Assembly: GCA_003254905.1 (NCBI GenBank)
Contig: QANU01097938.1
Span: 107,664 to 171,663, forward strand
Origin: Nissolia schottii
Taxonomy: Eukaryota > Streptophyta > Magnoliopsida > Fabales > Fabaceae
Direction of reading: 5' to 3'
DNA length: 64,000 nt
The notes under the pieces were generated by a model. The model did no database searches. It saw nothing but the letters and a program-made list of their open reading frames with translations, and had not been told where the DNA came from. The position numbers and the translations under genes are program-made. Position 1 is the first letter of the stretch. Each line of letters begins with the position of its first letter. Positions 38,301-50,519 of this stretch are shown one piece after another.

Positions 38301-38858
38301 AGTATAAAACTTATGGTTCAATATGGAAAGGCGAAATACAATAAGCCAAATTCCTAGATGCAATTAAGCATCTATCTTAACAAGTATAATGGTATTACGG
38401 TGGTTCAATGGCATCCTTTATGGACCCTTTCACATTCCATATAAAGAAAAATATAGAAAGCTAATTTGTATTCACAGTCTCAAGGCATGTAAATGTACAA
38501 GAACTCAGACTAAGAAAAGCAATTCCAAATAAGAAAAAGCATACTTGTATGAATATTCCGGTATACCAGAAACAGAAACCATACTGCTCTTCTTAAAACC
38601 ATCAAGCCAAAGGGACATGCCATTGCGGCCGGACTTCACAGGCGATTCAGGGCCTAAGGTGGAGTCAGACAGAATGGTACACGAATCGGCGCCATTTGCA
38701 CGGATAGGTATGGTAGCCGCCCTCCGGGAACTGCTATTCCCAATCTGCGAGCGCTTCCTATGGTACCTAAAGCAGAAAAGCGCAGAAATTGCCAAAACAA
38801 CTCCAATAACCACACCAATGGAGATACCAATGATTAGCCCTGTGGACTCCTCTTTCAT
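35390..38858 (-). CDS. CRLK1: Membrane-anchored receptor-like protein kinase, CRLK1 type
   Basis: Seven coding exons read right to left: 38858-38545, 38219-38066, 37825-37699, 37055-36970, 36883-36812, 36704-36504 and 35743-35390; 435 aa. There is no ectodomain: a single membrane helix starts at once (residues 7-30), followed by a basic juxtamembrane part. Kinase motifs: glycine loop GQGAFG (119-124), Lys140 in [14 protein letters not shown] (Asp236), ADFG (Asp254) and [10 protein letters not shown]. It is therefore an active-type Ser/Thr kinase. In Arabidopsis, CRLK1 binds calcium/calmodulin and acts in cold signalling through a MAP kinase cascade. A run of eight His (386-393) follows the helix [10 protein letters not shown]; from memory this overlaps the C-terminal calmodulin-binding site. 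All splice sites are GT/AG and frames close. The length is within a few residues of the Arabidopsis protein. Confidence 0.95.
35935..36120. repeat. Candidate foldback repeat in the last intron of the kinase gene
   Basis: The left part contains TAGTCCTTTGAATATTTTT and GACATCAATTTAGTCC. The right part, reverse-complemented, contains GGACATCAAATTAGTCCTTTGAAAATTC. The pairing is imperfect; the family is unknown and the ends approximate. Confidence 0.4.
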
Positions 38859-38985
38859 CTCTCCCTTCTTCTTTTCCCTCTTCTGCTAATCCCTATTGCT
38901 GTTGATTATCCAATCCATTGACACACCTGCCAAAAAAGGTGCATTTGTCACACAACAAAAATGATATCAAAAACACAAGTCAATT

Positions 38986-39027
<42 letters not shown>

Positions 39028-40030
39028 GCTTATACGTGGTGCTTGGTTCATTGTGTTTGAATTTGAAGCGGTCTATTGAAGGATACAGCACGCTCAAGGA
39101 GGAAAAAATCAAAACTTGACCTTGACATTACTTTGTTGAATTGAAAAAAAAAAAAAAAAAAGACAAAGACAAAGCACATAGGATAAGAATAATTTACCAT
39201 TACAAGTCATGTAACATCCAATAGTCAAATCCACCAAAAAAACCAATCACACGAGAAAGGAATACAATTCTCAGCAAAGACCCGAAAATCCAAAACTGAT
39301 GCAAATGCAGTTCAATCCTCTATATCAAGCTGAAATGCATAAATCTTCACACTTGATCTGCTTTCTATTCGTCAAATCTTACAGGGAGGAAGAAAAAAAG
39401 ACTAAGGAGGAAGAGGGCAAGATCAGAAATCAGAATGATGAAAAAGGGTTCAATTCAACCCCACTAATGAAAAACACCCCCCAATTCATAGTATACGCAT
39501 TTGACCAAATGCAAGTAACATTTTTTTTCAAACCCCTTTTCTTTGTTCCCACTCAGCTTGTTTTCTCAGCAACCAAACAAGGGTATTATATTAAAAAAAA
39601 GAAGGAAAAAAAGAACAACATGTATTATGTACCTATGCAGCCACAAAAAGACACGAACACGTTCCTGGAACAGAGGCAAGACGGATCAAAAAAACACTGA
39701 CAGCAAATTATGGTTTGACCCAAAAAGCAAAACGTGTTTCTGAGAAAACCATGTAGTAACGTGTGGAAGAGGCATGTGTGAGAGAGAACAAAAAACTCAC
39801 CTTCAACAATAACAAGAGCTGAAGTGAAAGCAGTTACTGATATGTGGAAGCGGTGCCAAAAAGAGGAAAGGGTAAGTGAAAGGCAGAAGTGACTGTAGTG
39901 AATGAGATTCCAACAAGAAACAAAGATGAGAGAAAAGAATCTCTGAAGGAAAGGGAGGGACTTTGGTTTCTGAAGGGGAAAAAATTGAAAGAAAATAAAA
40001 TAAAGTGAAGGTTGAATGCATATATACGTT
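38859..40030 (-). promoter_or_regulatory. 5' leader of the kinase gene with a leader intron, and core promoter
   Basis: A GTGAGT donor after GTTGAAG (exon edge at 39801) and a GGCAG acceptor (exon resumes at 38926) delimit a probable 874-bp leader intron, with the ATG 68 bases after it. A TATATAT box on the minus strand at about 40019-40026 fits a start of transcription near 39990. The intron contains an (AAT)n microsatellite at about 38987-39027 and an A-run near 39144. The leader exon is CT-rich on the coding strand. Confidence 0.6.
38987..39027. repeat. (AAT)n microsatellite
   Basis: About 13 AAT units, directly visible, in the leader intron of the kinase gene. Confidence 0.95.
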
Positions 40031-40954
40031 TGTTACAGCACAAAACAGAGTAGGCTACAAAAATAGAGCCTCGATGCTAAAATTACACACTCTGCTCTAA
40101 CAAGGAACTTAACATAAATTAAGAAAAATAGTAATTGATCTTGTAATAATATAAAGTATATCGAGTAAACCAAATTACTTTAATCAGTTTGATTAATATT
40201 TTACTTTCTTTGTTGATTATTTAAGTTAGCAAAATTATTAAACATTAACAGGTATCATTATCTAAATATTTGAAGTTGATAAGTGTTTTAAAATTTTAAA
40301 ATACTGAAAAAATAGACAGTTATTTTAAAATATTGATATCTGTCATTTCACATATCAATAAAGAATTTGCGGTGAATTTTTCAATTTTACTCTTTACTAT
40401 ATTTATTTTATTTTAATGAAATATTTGTTTATCGTGTAAAAAAAAGACTTTATTAAAAGACATATCACTTTAATAATTTCAAAACCTCAAAAGAGAATTA
40501 GTGTGTATAGACAAATACAATGTGACATTAATGGAATTACTTTTTTATTAACCCCAAGAATTAACACAGGTACTAACTAGTTGAGTTCTTTAAACATCTA
40601 ATAAGAAGTTTAATCTCCATCAATGTGCATGATAAAAACCTCCAGTGAAAAAAAATCGGTACATGAGCAAAGGAATTAATAGAATTAATTAATCATATAT
40701 TAAAAATTAATTCAAGATATTTTAATAAATATATTTCATAATTAAGATGTGATTTGAGGCTTATAATTTTCGGACAAGTGATTAAAGTAACAAATACTAA
40801 TACATGGCAAAGAGAATGGAGTAATAATAGAGTTTGCATTAATAAAAAAAAACTGACTATACGTAAAAAAAAATGCGCCTAGGGTGGAAGCAGCGAGAGA
40901 TAATTAAGGCTTTTCATTACTTTATTTTGTGGTACAAAGTGAGGTTTTTTTTTT

Positions 40955-41003
40955 NNNNNNNNNNNNNNNNNNNNNNNNNNNNNNNNNNNNNNNNNNNNNN
41001 NNN
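40955..41003. other. Assembly gap (49 N)
   Basis: A run of 49 undetermined bases, preceded by a T-run and followed within about 12 bases by a long (TA)n tract. The gap probably marks a collapsed low-complexity stretch, so its true length is unknown. Confidence 0.99.
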
Positions 41004-41010
41004 TAAAATG

Positions 41011-41013
<3 letters not shown>

Positions 41014-41064
<51 letters not shown>
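41014..41064. repeat. (TA)n microsatellite
   Basis: About 25 uninterrupted TA units directly after the gap. Confidence 0.95.
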
Positions 41065-41067
<3 letters not shown>

Positions 41068-42599
41068 CAATACCGTAAATTATTTTCTCAAAAAATTTTA
41101 AGTCACTCGAATTAATTTTTTTAAAAAAAAACTGACTAAATTCACTACGTTCAAATTAAAAGTAAAGCACCTTAATCACTTGACTAAAATATTTAATAAA
41201 AATTATCTATATGAACATTAATTAAGTGCCATGTCCCCATTTTTTAAATAAGTAGTACTTTTTGTATTATTAAAACCCCAATTTAGGAGAAGAATTAATC
41301 TAGCTAAACCCCACTCCCATGCCACCCAATTTGACTCGACAAGAAATAAATAAAGCAATTTTATTTTTATTTAAAAAAAAAAAACTTTCGACCTCGGCTC
41401 GAGGTTGTTGTTTTGGGGCAATTACTCTATATTTTATTTTATTTTCTGTATTTTGTGGGTGCGGCAACTATTTTTTTTCTTCTTTTCATTTTTCCTTCTT
41501 TATATGTGGGTCTGTGAGGCAATTATTCTCATTGAAGGAGATGTCTGGAATTGGAACTGTGGTTGGAGGGATCAAATGCAAAGAGGGCCCCATATTAAGG
41601 TGGACGCGTTGTGCCTTCGGTGCCCCCTATTCCGTTGAATAATTCTTGATTGTATAGGACCACTTGATTAATGCTTTTCTACCTTGTGGGGAGCAATAAA
41701 TTTGCGCCACCCCTATTACAAAATTGACATTTTTATGTGTGCATAATATAACTTTGGTTGTTTCTAATCTGGATATGCGATGACTATCTTATTTTGAATT
41801 CAAATAATGTACATAAAAAGATATTATAAAATTTATCTAAAATTTGTCTTGTTTATGTCTAAGAAATGTAAACATATTTGAAAGAGCTTGATCTTATTGT
41901 CAGCCAACTCAGTTTTAATATAATTAATCAGAATGAAGTAAACTCGAAATATTCTCGAAATATTAATTGTTTAAATAAAAATTAAAAAAATATGTATGTA
42001 TGTATGTATGTACGTACATTTGCAGAAGCAACCATTGTGTGGTTGCGGCTGTAGATGACAAAATCTAGAGTTTTGATTTTGGTCTTTCGTATTTATGTTG
42101 ATGTAATTGTTTTTTGACCAAGTGGGAAAGTGACAATAATTATAAATTGACATCATTTTTGTATTTTTTTTAGTTGTTACATACTCTCTTACACAAATTA
42201 TATTCAATAACTTGTTAATAAGAGTACATATGAGAGGAAGTTAGTAGATTTATATGGTGTTAATTAATATAGGTATGGAAAAAATGAGAATGGAAGCGAT
42301 CAACTACGACCTAACACACCTAAATAACCTAATTGTGACATGAGATAAGGGGAAGTGATTAATCCAAGCAAGAGTACTGCAATTTAGGGATGAAAACAAA
42401 GTGAAGCCCACCCCTGACCTTCATGAAAGTGACTTTGATAAGTTTCTTGGCTGTGATCATTAATTAATTAGTTAGAGTTATATTCGAGTTCATCCCATGG
42501 TGAAGAACAAAATACTTTTAATTTATAACGAATTATCCTCTTACTTACATTAAACACTTCTTTATTACTTAGACCTTTTCAATATACATAAGAGTTTAG

Positions 42600-44010
42600 G
42601 TAAAATGCATCTGTCACCATTTAGACTTGATAAAATAGCATCTCACTCCAAACACTTAAAAAAATTGTATCCCACCCCATGTTCCCCTAAGCCAAGGCAT
42701 CAATTCATCAACCCAGCCACCAATATGCTTAACATTTTTTGGTGTACATGTAGTAGGGTTCTAAATACAAATTAGTTTTATAAAGAAAAATAGTTTGTTT
42801 GTAATGCTTTTTAAATTATTGAGAGGTTTTTTTGCCTATAATAAAAAACTAAACTTTAACAATAAATGGAAGTATACAGACAAATATTAATATCTATTCC
42901 AAAATGTGATTGTATTATTTCCCATTAACAAGCAAAAACTATTACAAAAGAATTTTTTGTAATATTTATTTAGACAAATCTTCATCGAAAAATCCTCCGT
43001 AACAATAAATATTACTAATCAATTTTTTGACAAGAATTGTTCCTAAATAGATTTAGAAAATAAAACAATAGTACTTGAAATCGTAGAGGACAATTTTTTT
43101 GTCTGTAATTAACAAGTTAGTTATTTTTTAAAATAATTACAGATAATTTTTTTTATCTTTGTGTATATATATATATATTTGTATATTTCTCATTTGTTAT
43201 CGGAAATTCCTATTTTTTTTGTTATAACGAAAATTATGTCTTTAAATAATTAAAAAAACAATATGTATTATGGAAGCAATTATTTGCTTATAAATTTTAT
43301 ATATATTTAGCATTTTTTTTTTAGTAGTGCCTTTGTCTTTAACAAAATAACAAATTTTAAAACAAGTCACTAAATAAAAAAAGTTAAATACGAACGAAAT
43401 TTAAATTCAAAAAACAAATCTATTATACAGACAATTTTTTCAATCAGTGAAATATTTTCTTATTGTAACGAATGAATAACAATTTTTAATAATAAATTAA
43501 AAATATACTTATGAATATTTATATTCATTTGAAATTATTAAAAAATAAAATAAAACTAATTTAATAATTACATATGAAAATTTGTCGTTTGCGATTATAA
43601 GTTATTGTTGCTTTATTTTCTAAAAATATATTTTGATGAAATTTCTGTTGAAAAATCTATCAATAATATTTCTAGCTTGTTGGCGAGAATTATTACGAAG
43701 TGAATTTTGTAATGAATATAAATATTATATTGGATACTTTCATATATTATATTGAAAATTCCTATTTTTTTCATTATAGACATAAAATATATTTGTAATG
43801 TAAAAAATCGTTCTGTGTTATGCAGGAAAAAACTTCTATAAAATCAATTTGTATTTAATGCTTTTTGGCAGTGGCTTCTTTCTTTTTTAAAAGAAAACAA
43901 TTGGTTAAAAACATTGGTGGCTTGGCTTAGGAGAAAATGGGGTGTGATGCAATTCTTTTTATAGATTGGGGCAGGATGCTATTTGACCAAACCTCAAGGG
44001 TATAATTTTT
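42600..44010. mobile_element. Candidate 1.4-kb transposon with about 110-140 bp imperfect inverted ends
   Basis: The left arm (42600-42740) includes AAATAGCATCTCACTCC, AATTGTATCCCACCCCATG and CCTAAGCCAAG ... GCCACCAAT. The right arm (43901-44010), reverse-complemented, includes AAATAGCATCCTGCCCC, AATTGCATCACACCCCATT and CCTAAGCCAAGCCACCAAT. The left arm has an 18-bp insertion relative to the right. The centre is very AT-rich with no transposase. Family and target duplication not determined. Confidence 0.55.
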
Positions 44011-45170
44011 TCCTTTAATTATTTATTGTCAAAGTTTTTTATTCCTTACAATCTTTTTTCAGAGTTACTTTTTCTCCACACTTTTCATTTATTTTCAAAT
44101 TAAATTCACATTTTTTTTTTGCTTTTTTCTTCAATTTTTATCTCTTAAAATAATATACATAATAGGAAGGAGCCTTCTTCTATTTAATGGTAGCATAGAA
44201 CAAATTTTTTTATACATAATAATTTTTATTCAATTTTAATATTTCTAATTATAAAAATAAATTTATTTTATGTAGTGTTTAATTTGATTTTGATTGTGTC
44301 ATGTTGTCTAATGAATAATTAAGTCTACTATTAAGATATGATTTTTACTAATGGATGGTAAAATAATTTAATTCATTTTCATAGCCATTTCAAACAACGT
44401 AATTAAATTTAATTATTGAGTTTATCAATTTATCTCAAACATAAGAATTCAATTAAATTTACATTTGAATTGAATTCCGAGTGGAATTGAATTCAATTCT
44501 CTTCTCCTAAAGTGTTCCAAACATGTTATAAGGAGAAATGCTTGTGAGACCTAGTTCATGAGTTTAAATATCAATTTACGCACTTTGATAAATGACATTT
44601 GACATTTTATTTCTTATTTTATTCTTTAAAATATATTAAGTGTCCTTCACTAAAGTATGTAAATTGATATATAGACTCATAAGTTAAGCCTCTCAAGCAT
44701 TACTCTTATTTAAGATACAACATTATTTTTTTAGTTTTTAAATTTTATGTAGTACATCTATGATTAGTATATAGGAAGAATTAAATCAGTTTACGCAATT
44801 AGTTACATATGTTCTCGGGAGGGAGTCTATTAGCTGCATGCACACTTTGACCGTAATTATCATCTTTTTTTAATTTTATCATGATCTGTCTGCAGCAAAC
44901 ATAAAATATTTTTTGTGTGCCTTTCTCCTCGGGGTTAGAAATCACAATTTACACCGTATTCGAATGTGGCTTTTTTTTAAGTCAAAATCATGAACAAATT
45001 GAATTTTTCAAGTGTTTCACTCGTCGCCTTCCCCTCAAGCTAAAGTCAATTGAACTTAATTTCATTTTTAAATTTGGTTGTCTGATTCCACTGCCTTGAA
45101 AGGCCATTTCGAACATACCTACTTAGTAATAATATCTTTTGCTTAGAACAAAGATTTTTGGCCTCAAGTC
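44011..45170. other. AT-rich spacer
   Basis: No gene. A stretch at 44440-44530 with GAATTGAATTCAATTC is a small palindromic repeat. Confidence 0.35.
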
Positions 45171-45179
45171 TGTAACGAA

Positions 45180-45330
45180 GTCCCACATCGGGGAGGTTAC
45201 CTTGCAAGAGGGGCCTTATAAGGCCTTGGGCTCTCCCTCCCTAATAGCTAGCTTTTGGGGAGTGGTTCTCCTAAGGCCTTATGCCCGTTTCAAAGTCACA
45301 CCCAAATACTACGTCGCCAAGTTGCTATAT
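45180..45330 (+). promoter_or_regulatory. snRNA-type promoter motif (USE plus TATA) in a dispersed repeat
   Basis: The bases GTCCCACATCG at 45180-45190 match the plant snRNA upstream sequence element (RTCCCACATCG) exactly. A TATAAGG box follows at about 45218; the spacing of about 26 bases is the one used for Pol III snRNA genes. I find no U3, U6 or other known snRNA after it. Similar sequence (CCCACATCGG ... TATAAG ... AGCTAGCTTTTGGGG) occurs, from memory, in many dispersed plant repeats, so this is probably part of a repeat rather than a working snRNA gene. Confidence 0.4.
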
Positions 45331-46680
45331 AGTTCTAGCCTTCTAGGTGGGGCACACGTCTCATTGCACAAGTTATTATATTAATATAAATTGGTATCAA
45401 TAATTAATGAAATAAGTTAATATATATAAAAATTAAAATAGGCGAATATTGATGAAGCAAATCGGTCACTTTGCCAATAAAATCCAAAGCAATCAACTTT
45501 TTCTTCGCAGTTTGTCCTCTGCTTTTTAATGATCGTGATGTTGCCATATGGGAATTAATGTTCTGGTGATGAATAGTATATATTTTATGTATAATTGGAT
45601 TGGACGAGGGTATCAAGGTGCTCTTTATTAAAGAAATGTATTGGTTAGGAACTGTGGAGAAAGCTTTTGGCCACCACACTACTACAAACATCATTTTATA
45701 ATTATATAATTAGATTAGTGTGGACTAATACCAATGGTTGATGTGATTATGTGGACTAAAACAAGGGTTGATGCGATGTTTGGTAGTGATTATTTTGACA
45801 TGAGAAAATATTCAATCGGTTCAGGTATTGCGTTTTCACTTTACCTGCTCTTCCATTTATATCTTGAGAACCTAGAAACAAAAAAGATGGGTCCAACGAT
45901 ATAACAATTGCAGTTGCATATTTAGACGGTCTAAAGTAAAAATAAAAAAAAAAACCCTTGAAAATGTTTATTATTAGATCAATACATGGAATCTTTTTAG
46001 ACTGTTAACCGGAGAAGACATAAAAGCATTAAAGAAAATGGTAGTAACTGTTTGCTTCTTATCATGATCATTTCAATTTTTTTTTTATTTGGACACAAGT
46101 TTAGCATATCACATTTAAGCACGCATTCAATAAAAATGAACATTATTCACTTTATTATATTTTTTATCAAGTATTTTTTGGAGTCCCCCTCACTTTTATT
46201 ATGTGTATATTTAAATATGAAATGTTAAAACTGTGTCTAACTAATAATTTCTGGATCACATCGCCAAAACAAAATCCTTCAAGCACTTTTTAAAGTTTAT
46301 TCAGCTTGTTTGATTCATGTTTCTTAATCATAGTTCATCAAAATATTTGATCAGCTTTTATGAACCCTTGAGAAAGGGATATAGTTCAATTTTCATTTGT
46401 TTATTTTCCTTTATATAGTGATGAAGTCGTACGTTATGTTCTGTTTCTGTCAGGGAGAGTGGATAATCCGGATAAGAACTTTTAGGTCACATTAGTAACC
46501 AACTACTTGTCAGAAATGCACAAACCAGATGAAGCATACAATCATCTTTTCCAATTTTATATTTTTAAAATATTATGGTTTTTGAGAGAAAAAGGGAGAG
46601 GTGACAATTGATTGTGTTTGTAGGCATTGTATGTATGAAATGAGTATAACTTGAAGGCAAAGATTCCATGAACCATTTAT
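45331..46680. other. Spacer without recognised genes
   Basis: AT-rich; short open frames have no family resemblance. Confidence 0.35.
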
Positions 46681-46685
46681 TTATG

Positions 46686-47910
46686 GTTGCATGAGGTTGA
46701 AGGAAAACCTGAATATGCTGGACCATTTTTCAATTGCATATATACATTTATATTTTGGGAGGGGGTCTATGGTGCATGTGATTTGCACATGTGGAGGCAT
46801 GTGCTTTTGTTCCTCTGGCTCCACATTCCATCTTCATACATAAGTATCAGCCTTCTTTCTATGCTGGATCATTGATTTTTACAAATATTATTATAGATTA
46901 TTAGTTGAACATCAATTATCTTCTTTTGTGGGCTATGCATAATAGTACATTTTTCTCCTATCTACTTTTTTATATATAATTTGAGTTCTTGACTCTAAAT
47001 ATCAGACATACGATTACTAAAACTATTTGAAAATAAATTTGGTTCTTACCATTTGTTGTTTATTGCTGAAGTTTAGGATACTTCTGTTCTTTTATTTTGT
47101 GAATAAAACATTTGTTTCTGTTATAGACTGGGTTATTAAGGCTCATCCTAGAACCTAAACTCGAAGGTCTGCGGATCAACCTAACCCGAGTTATCACCTC
47201 GCCAAACGATCAGAGAGATTCTCGACTCATGATATCTTCTCTCTGGCGAGCAACGCTCCACGATCCTCGGGGGTCAACTCAACGGAAAGATCCATGTTTC
47301 ACGGTCACCACTCAGGTATTTAAACCTATGCAGCATACTAGGTACGCCTAAGACCCATTTCTCCTTTGATTCCTCTATTGCTTCGAACCTTCACTGATTT
47401 GAGCGTCAGAGTCCTTGTAGGTACTCATCCCGGCGACCCCGAGCCAGCAAAGGAGCTCCAAGATCCAAATTCGTATAATAAGCATAAGAGTTAATCTCCT
47501 TACTAACAAGTTAGTTTGGTTTATTAACTTAAAATTTTTTTTGTACTCATTCAGACCAGGTACATGGTCCAAAATATTTATAGAAAAAATCATAAGAAAA
47601 TCATAATCATAATAATGCTAATAATCAAATCAAGCACTTTTTTTTGCCAATGTCTCGGGTGGCACGTTGGTTTCAAGTATCAATTTAAAATCTTCTGAAC
47701 TCAATTTTAAATCTTGTTTTTAACTTCTTTTTTATTTTCTTCTGACGAAGGGTATCCAATTTCGGAAGCAGTGAGAGTTTGAGTTCCCTCGTCATTCACA
47801 CGGACACGGCCAATGATCCTCTCGGATCGGAAAAGTTCCTTGGCGGGCTTCTACTTAGCTATATTGGGCTTTCATTTGATAGGCCCAAGAGTCAAAATGG
47901 GCCTGCTCTA
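46686..47910 (+). repeat. Copy 1 of a diverged local duplication
   Basis: It matches copy 2 (53826-54390) in the same order and orientation. Shared blocks: GGTTGAAGGAAAACCTGAAT (46694) with TTTGAAGGAAAGCCTGAAT; GCATGTGATTTGCACATGTG; CTTCTTTTGTGGGCTAT with CTTCTTTTGTAGGCTAT; and GCTTCTACTTAGCTATATTG (47849) with the same words at about 54300. Copy 1 is interrupted by a gypsy-LTR-like piece (from 47119). No gene recognised. Confidence 0.65.
47119..47480 (+). mobile_element. Ty3/gypsy LTR-like fragment
   Basis: It starts TGTTATAGACTGGG and contains ATTTGAGCGTCAGAGTCC at about 47396, a signature of the R/U5 part of plant gypsy LTRs (the solo LTR at 58292 has the matching TTGAGCGTCGAAGTGCC). It lies inside copy 1 of the local duplication and is absent from copy 2. 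The 3' border and target duplication could not be fixed. Confidence 0.45.
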
Positions 47911-50510
47911 CATCAATGAATCATTGGGCACCGAGATTTTATGGACAAAAATGCCCTCCGCCTAAACGCAAAACTGATTCTCCGTTTCACCTGTTCCACG
48001 CTGCCGCATGCAAACCAGGTAAGATTCTTTTACTTCTTTCTTTTGTGTTTTTTATTCCCTTTGATTCTCTTTTCTTCTCAATTCGTTCTCTTTGTGCTTC
48101 AATTTCAATTTCTATTTCTATTTCTATTTCTATTTATTGAAAGAAAATTGTGCTACGGATTTGACCAATTCGTCATAAACTACCTGTAACTCCTCTCGAT
48201 GAAGAGGAAAGATAGTGAATATACAAGCGAGGTTTTCATTGTTTACTTGACGATCGTTTATAATTTAATTGTTATGCATTAATTTGGTAAGTTTTTTATA
48301 TTGTCATTCAATAACATCATTTTATATGAGAATATTTGATTGGATGACCGTGTAAAAATTTTACAGTATAAAAAAAAATTGCAATTAAACTCTATATTAA
48401 TCTGTTCTTAATAATGCCTATTTTTGTTATTTGTCTTGCACCCCTACTGAGCTTATTTGGAAGCTATCTTAAGTATCGCCATCCTTTTCCATTATTATTT
48501 GCAATGGAAGACTTCGACAAAAGACACAAAGCGGTTAATTAATTAAACTTCTCGATCTTAGTTTAATTTATTTTCGTTGATCACATTACTTTTATGTTGA
48601 AAAAAAAAATTCTTCTTTGTTATTTATTTTATGGTGGTTTCTCAAATATTTCATGGGTAAATACTTTATGTTATTTAATTTATTCATTTTTGATAATTTA
48701 TATAACTAAATTTATTAAATTTTATTATTATTTTATGATCTAATATGACATGTTAATGAATTATATGATCTCATGTAATAAATTAATATTTGTTAATACA
48801 ATATTTGTCAAGTGGTGTATCGTAAGCTCAAATGATTCTTAAATCTCTAAATCTCTTATAAGTTAGTTCTTTTAATGATTTGACTAATGAAAAATTTATT
48901 ACGATAATACAAAACATGAAATAATAATAAAATTTAATAAATTTAATTATAAAAATTATAAAAAATAAATAAATTAAATAACATAAAATATTTTACTAGT
49001 ATGAAGCATTTATCCGCATATAAGCAACCACCTTTTTCTAGGGAATAAATACATGGTTTCTAAACGAGTTGGTGGCTTTTTCACGTATTATAGTAAAGGT
49101 AGCAGTGGCAGTGGCAGTGGTAGCGACAGCAACAACATTCATCTACTGCGTTTTGAGAGACAACCTAAATCGCTTGATAACTCACCAAACTCACCAAACG
49201 CTAAGCACTTTTTACCCGAGTCCATGTAATAAATGCTAATATTCATGTAGTTGACTGTGAGCTTTTTTCGGACCCTCCAAAATCTGATATCTTTATTAAA
49301 TTTTTCTATATTGCTATTTTTTTTTCTTCACTCAATTACTTTGTTGCTATCGGAAAATTCAAATGTATACGAGATTTATAGATATAAATGACAAGTACGT
49401 GGTGTTTTGTTTTCTTACATAAACGTGTGATTTGAAAAAAAAAATAATAATTATGACATTAATGACTAACTTGATTTTAAATATTTTTAAAATTTTTGTT
49501 AATCCTTATTTTTTAATTTAAAAAATAATTTTATGTCAATTTTTTTTTGTAATTACAAAAAGAGTCAATTTTTTTTTGGCAGTAAAAATCACATCTTCAA
49601 AATACTTTCTTTTCTCTACCTAATGAGAAAAGCAAACCGTTCTTCAACCCTAAATCCAACAAGTAGAAGTGCAATAGCTCCCTAACATTTTTCCTCGCCG
49701 CCACAGCCTCTTTCTTCGACAACACTCAGATGGTGCGTCTCCTCCTCCCTATTAGAAATGCAAACGTTAATGATGTATTGTTTTGAGAAATGGATTGGGA
49801 TCACAGTAACTAGTAAGGACATATCAGGTGGCACATTTGTGTTAGAACTTTTATCAAATTGAGTTTAATACTTATCTTATTTATTATCTTATTTATTATT
49901 ATTTTATAAAAATAATCAAATCAAAACAGACTTTCAGTTTTGAATTATAGGATTTGAAATCCTCCTCCTCCTCCAAATAACAACCTTCAGTGTCGTCGGT
50001 TGGTTATGGAGATATTTTTTTTTTGCTTGTTTTGATATTTGTTGAATACTATTATGTGTTTTGTTTTTAATGCGACTTCATCCGCTTATTCTAGAAATTG
50101 TAGCCCTTCATCTGGTAACATTAGAATATTTGTATCTCCTATTTGATAGTATTGTTTTTATCCGATGTGGGTCTTTTGAGCGTATTGCTCTAATATTTAT
50201 TTTAAACTTTTAATAGTGAGTAGGATTTCATCTTTGAAATTCTTTTCGTGGAACTCTTTTACTGTACCCATTGATATTTCATAGTGAAAATTTTTTTCGA
50301 CTAGATCCCGTGGATTTTTGTTCCTTTCATTGGAGGTTTTCTACATTCAAAATTGGTGTGTACTCTCTCTATTTTGCCTATCTAATTTTTTGCGTTCTTG
50401 GATATATTGTTTGCCATATATTACGTTTCTCATAGGTTCAATTCAAGCGGGAAATGTTATTATTTCCACTACGTGCTTGTGATTTTTTCTACTGCATATA
50501 CACGTCTTTC
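47911..50510. other. Spacer; two gene-start-like patches but no coding gene found
   Basis: At 47940-48020 a patch of ordinary composition is followed by a good donor (CCAGGTAAGATTC), then a (TTTCTA)n microsatellite (48107-48138). At about 49645-49740, AACCCTAAATCC, a CT-rich leader and CAGATGGTGCGT resemble the start of plant ribosomal-protein genes whose first exon ends right after the ATG. No continuing coding sequence was found for either. They may be gene remnants. Confidence 0.25.
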
Positions 50511-50519
50511 CCGAAAGCT

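Larger units (their letters stand above)
40031..42590. other. AT-rich spacer with an assembly gap
   Basis: No gene. Open frames near 41300-41640 are low-complexity (Phe-rich) with no family resemblance. The assembly gap and the (TA)n tract are listed separately. Confidence 0.4.

Noticed and set aside
41319-41642. Plus-strand open frame of 107 codons
   Set aside because: Phe-rich low complexity, no family resemblance, next to gap and microsatellite.
43312-43330. TTTTTTAGTAGTG as a possible CACTA transposon end
   Set aside because: No matching opposite end with a 3-bp duplication was found; it is a T-run followed by a short word.
45404-45694. Minus-strand open frame of 96 codons
   Set aside because: Part of it looks protein-like (SRSLKSRGQTAKKK) but there is no match I recognise and no supporting gene structure.
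50155-50175. CCGATGTGGGTC as a reverse-strand snRNA upstream element
   Set aside because: One mismatch to the consensus and no TATA at the right distance.
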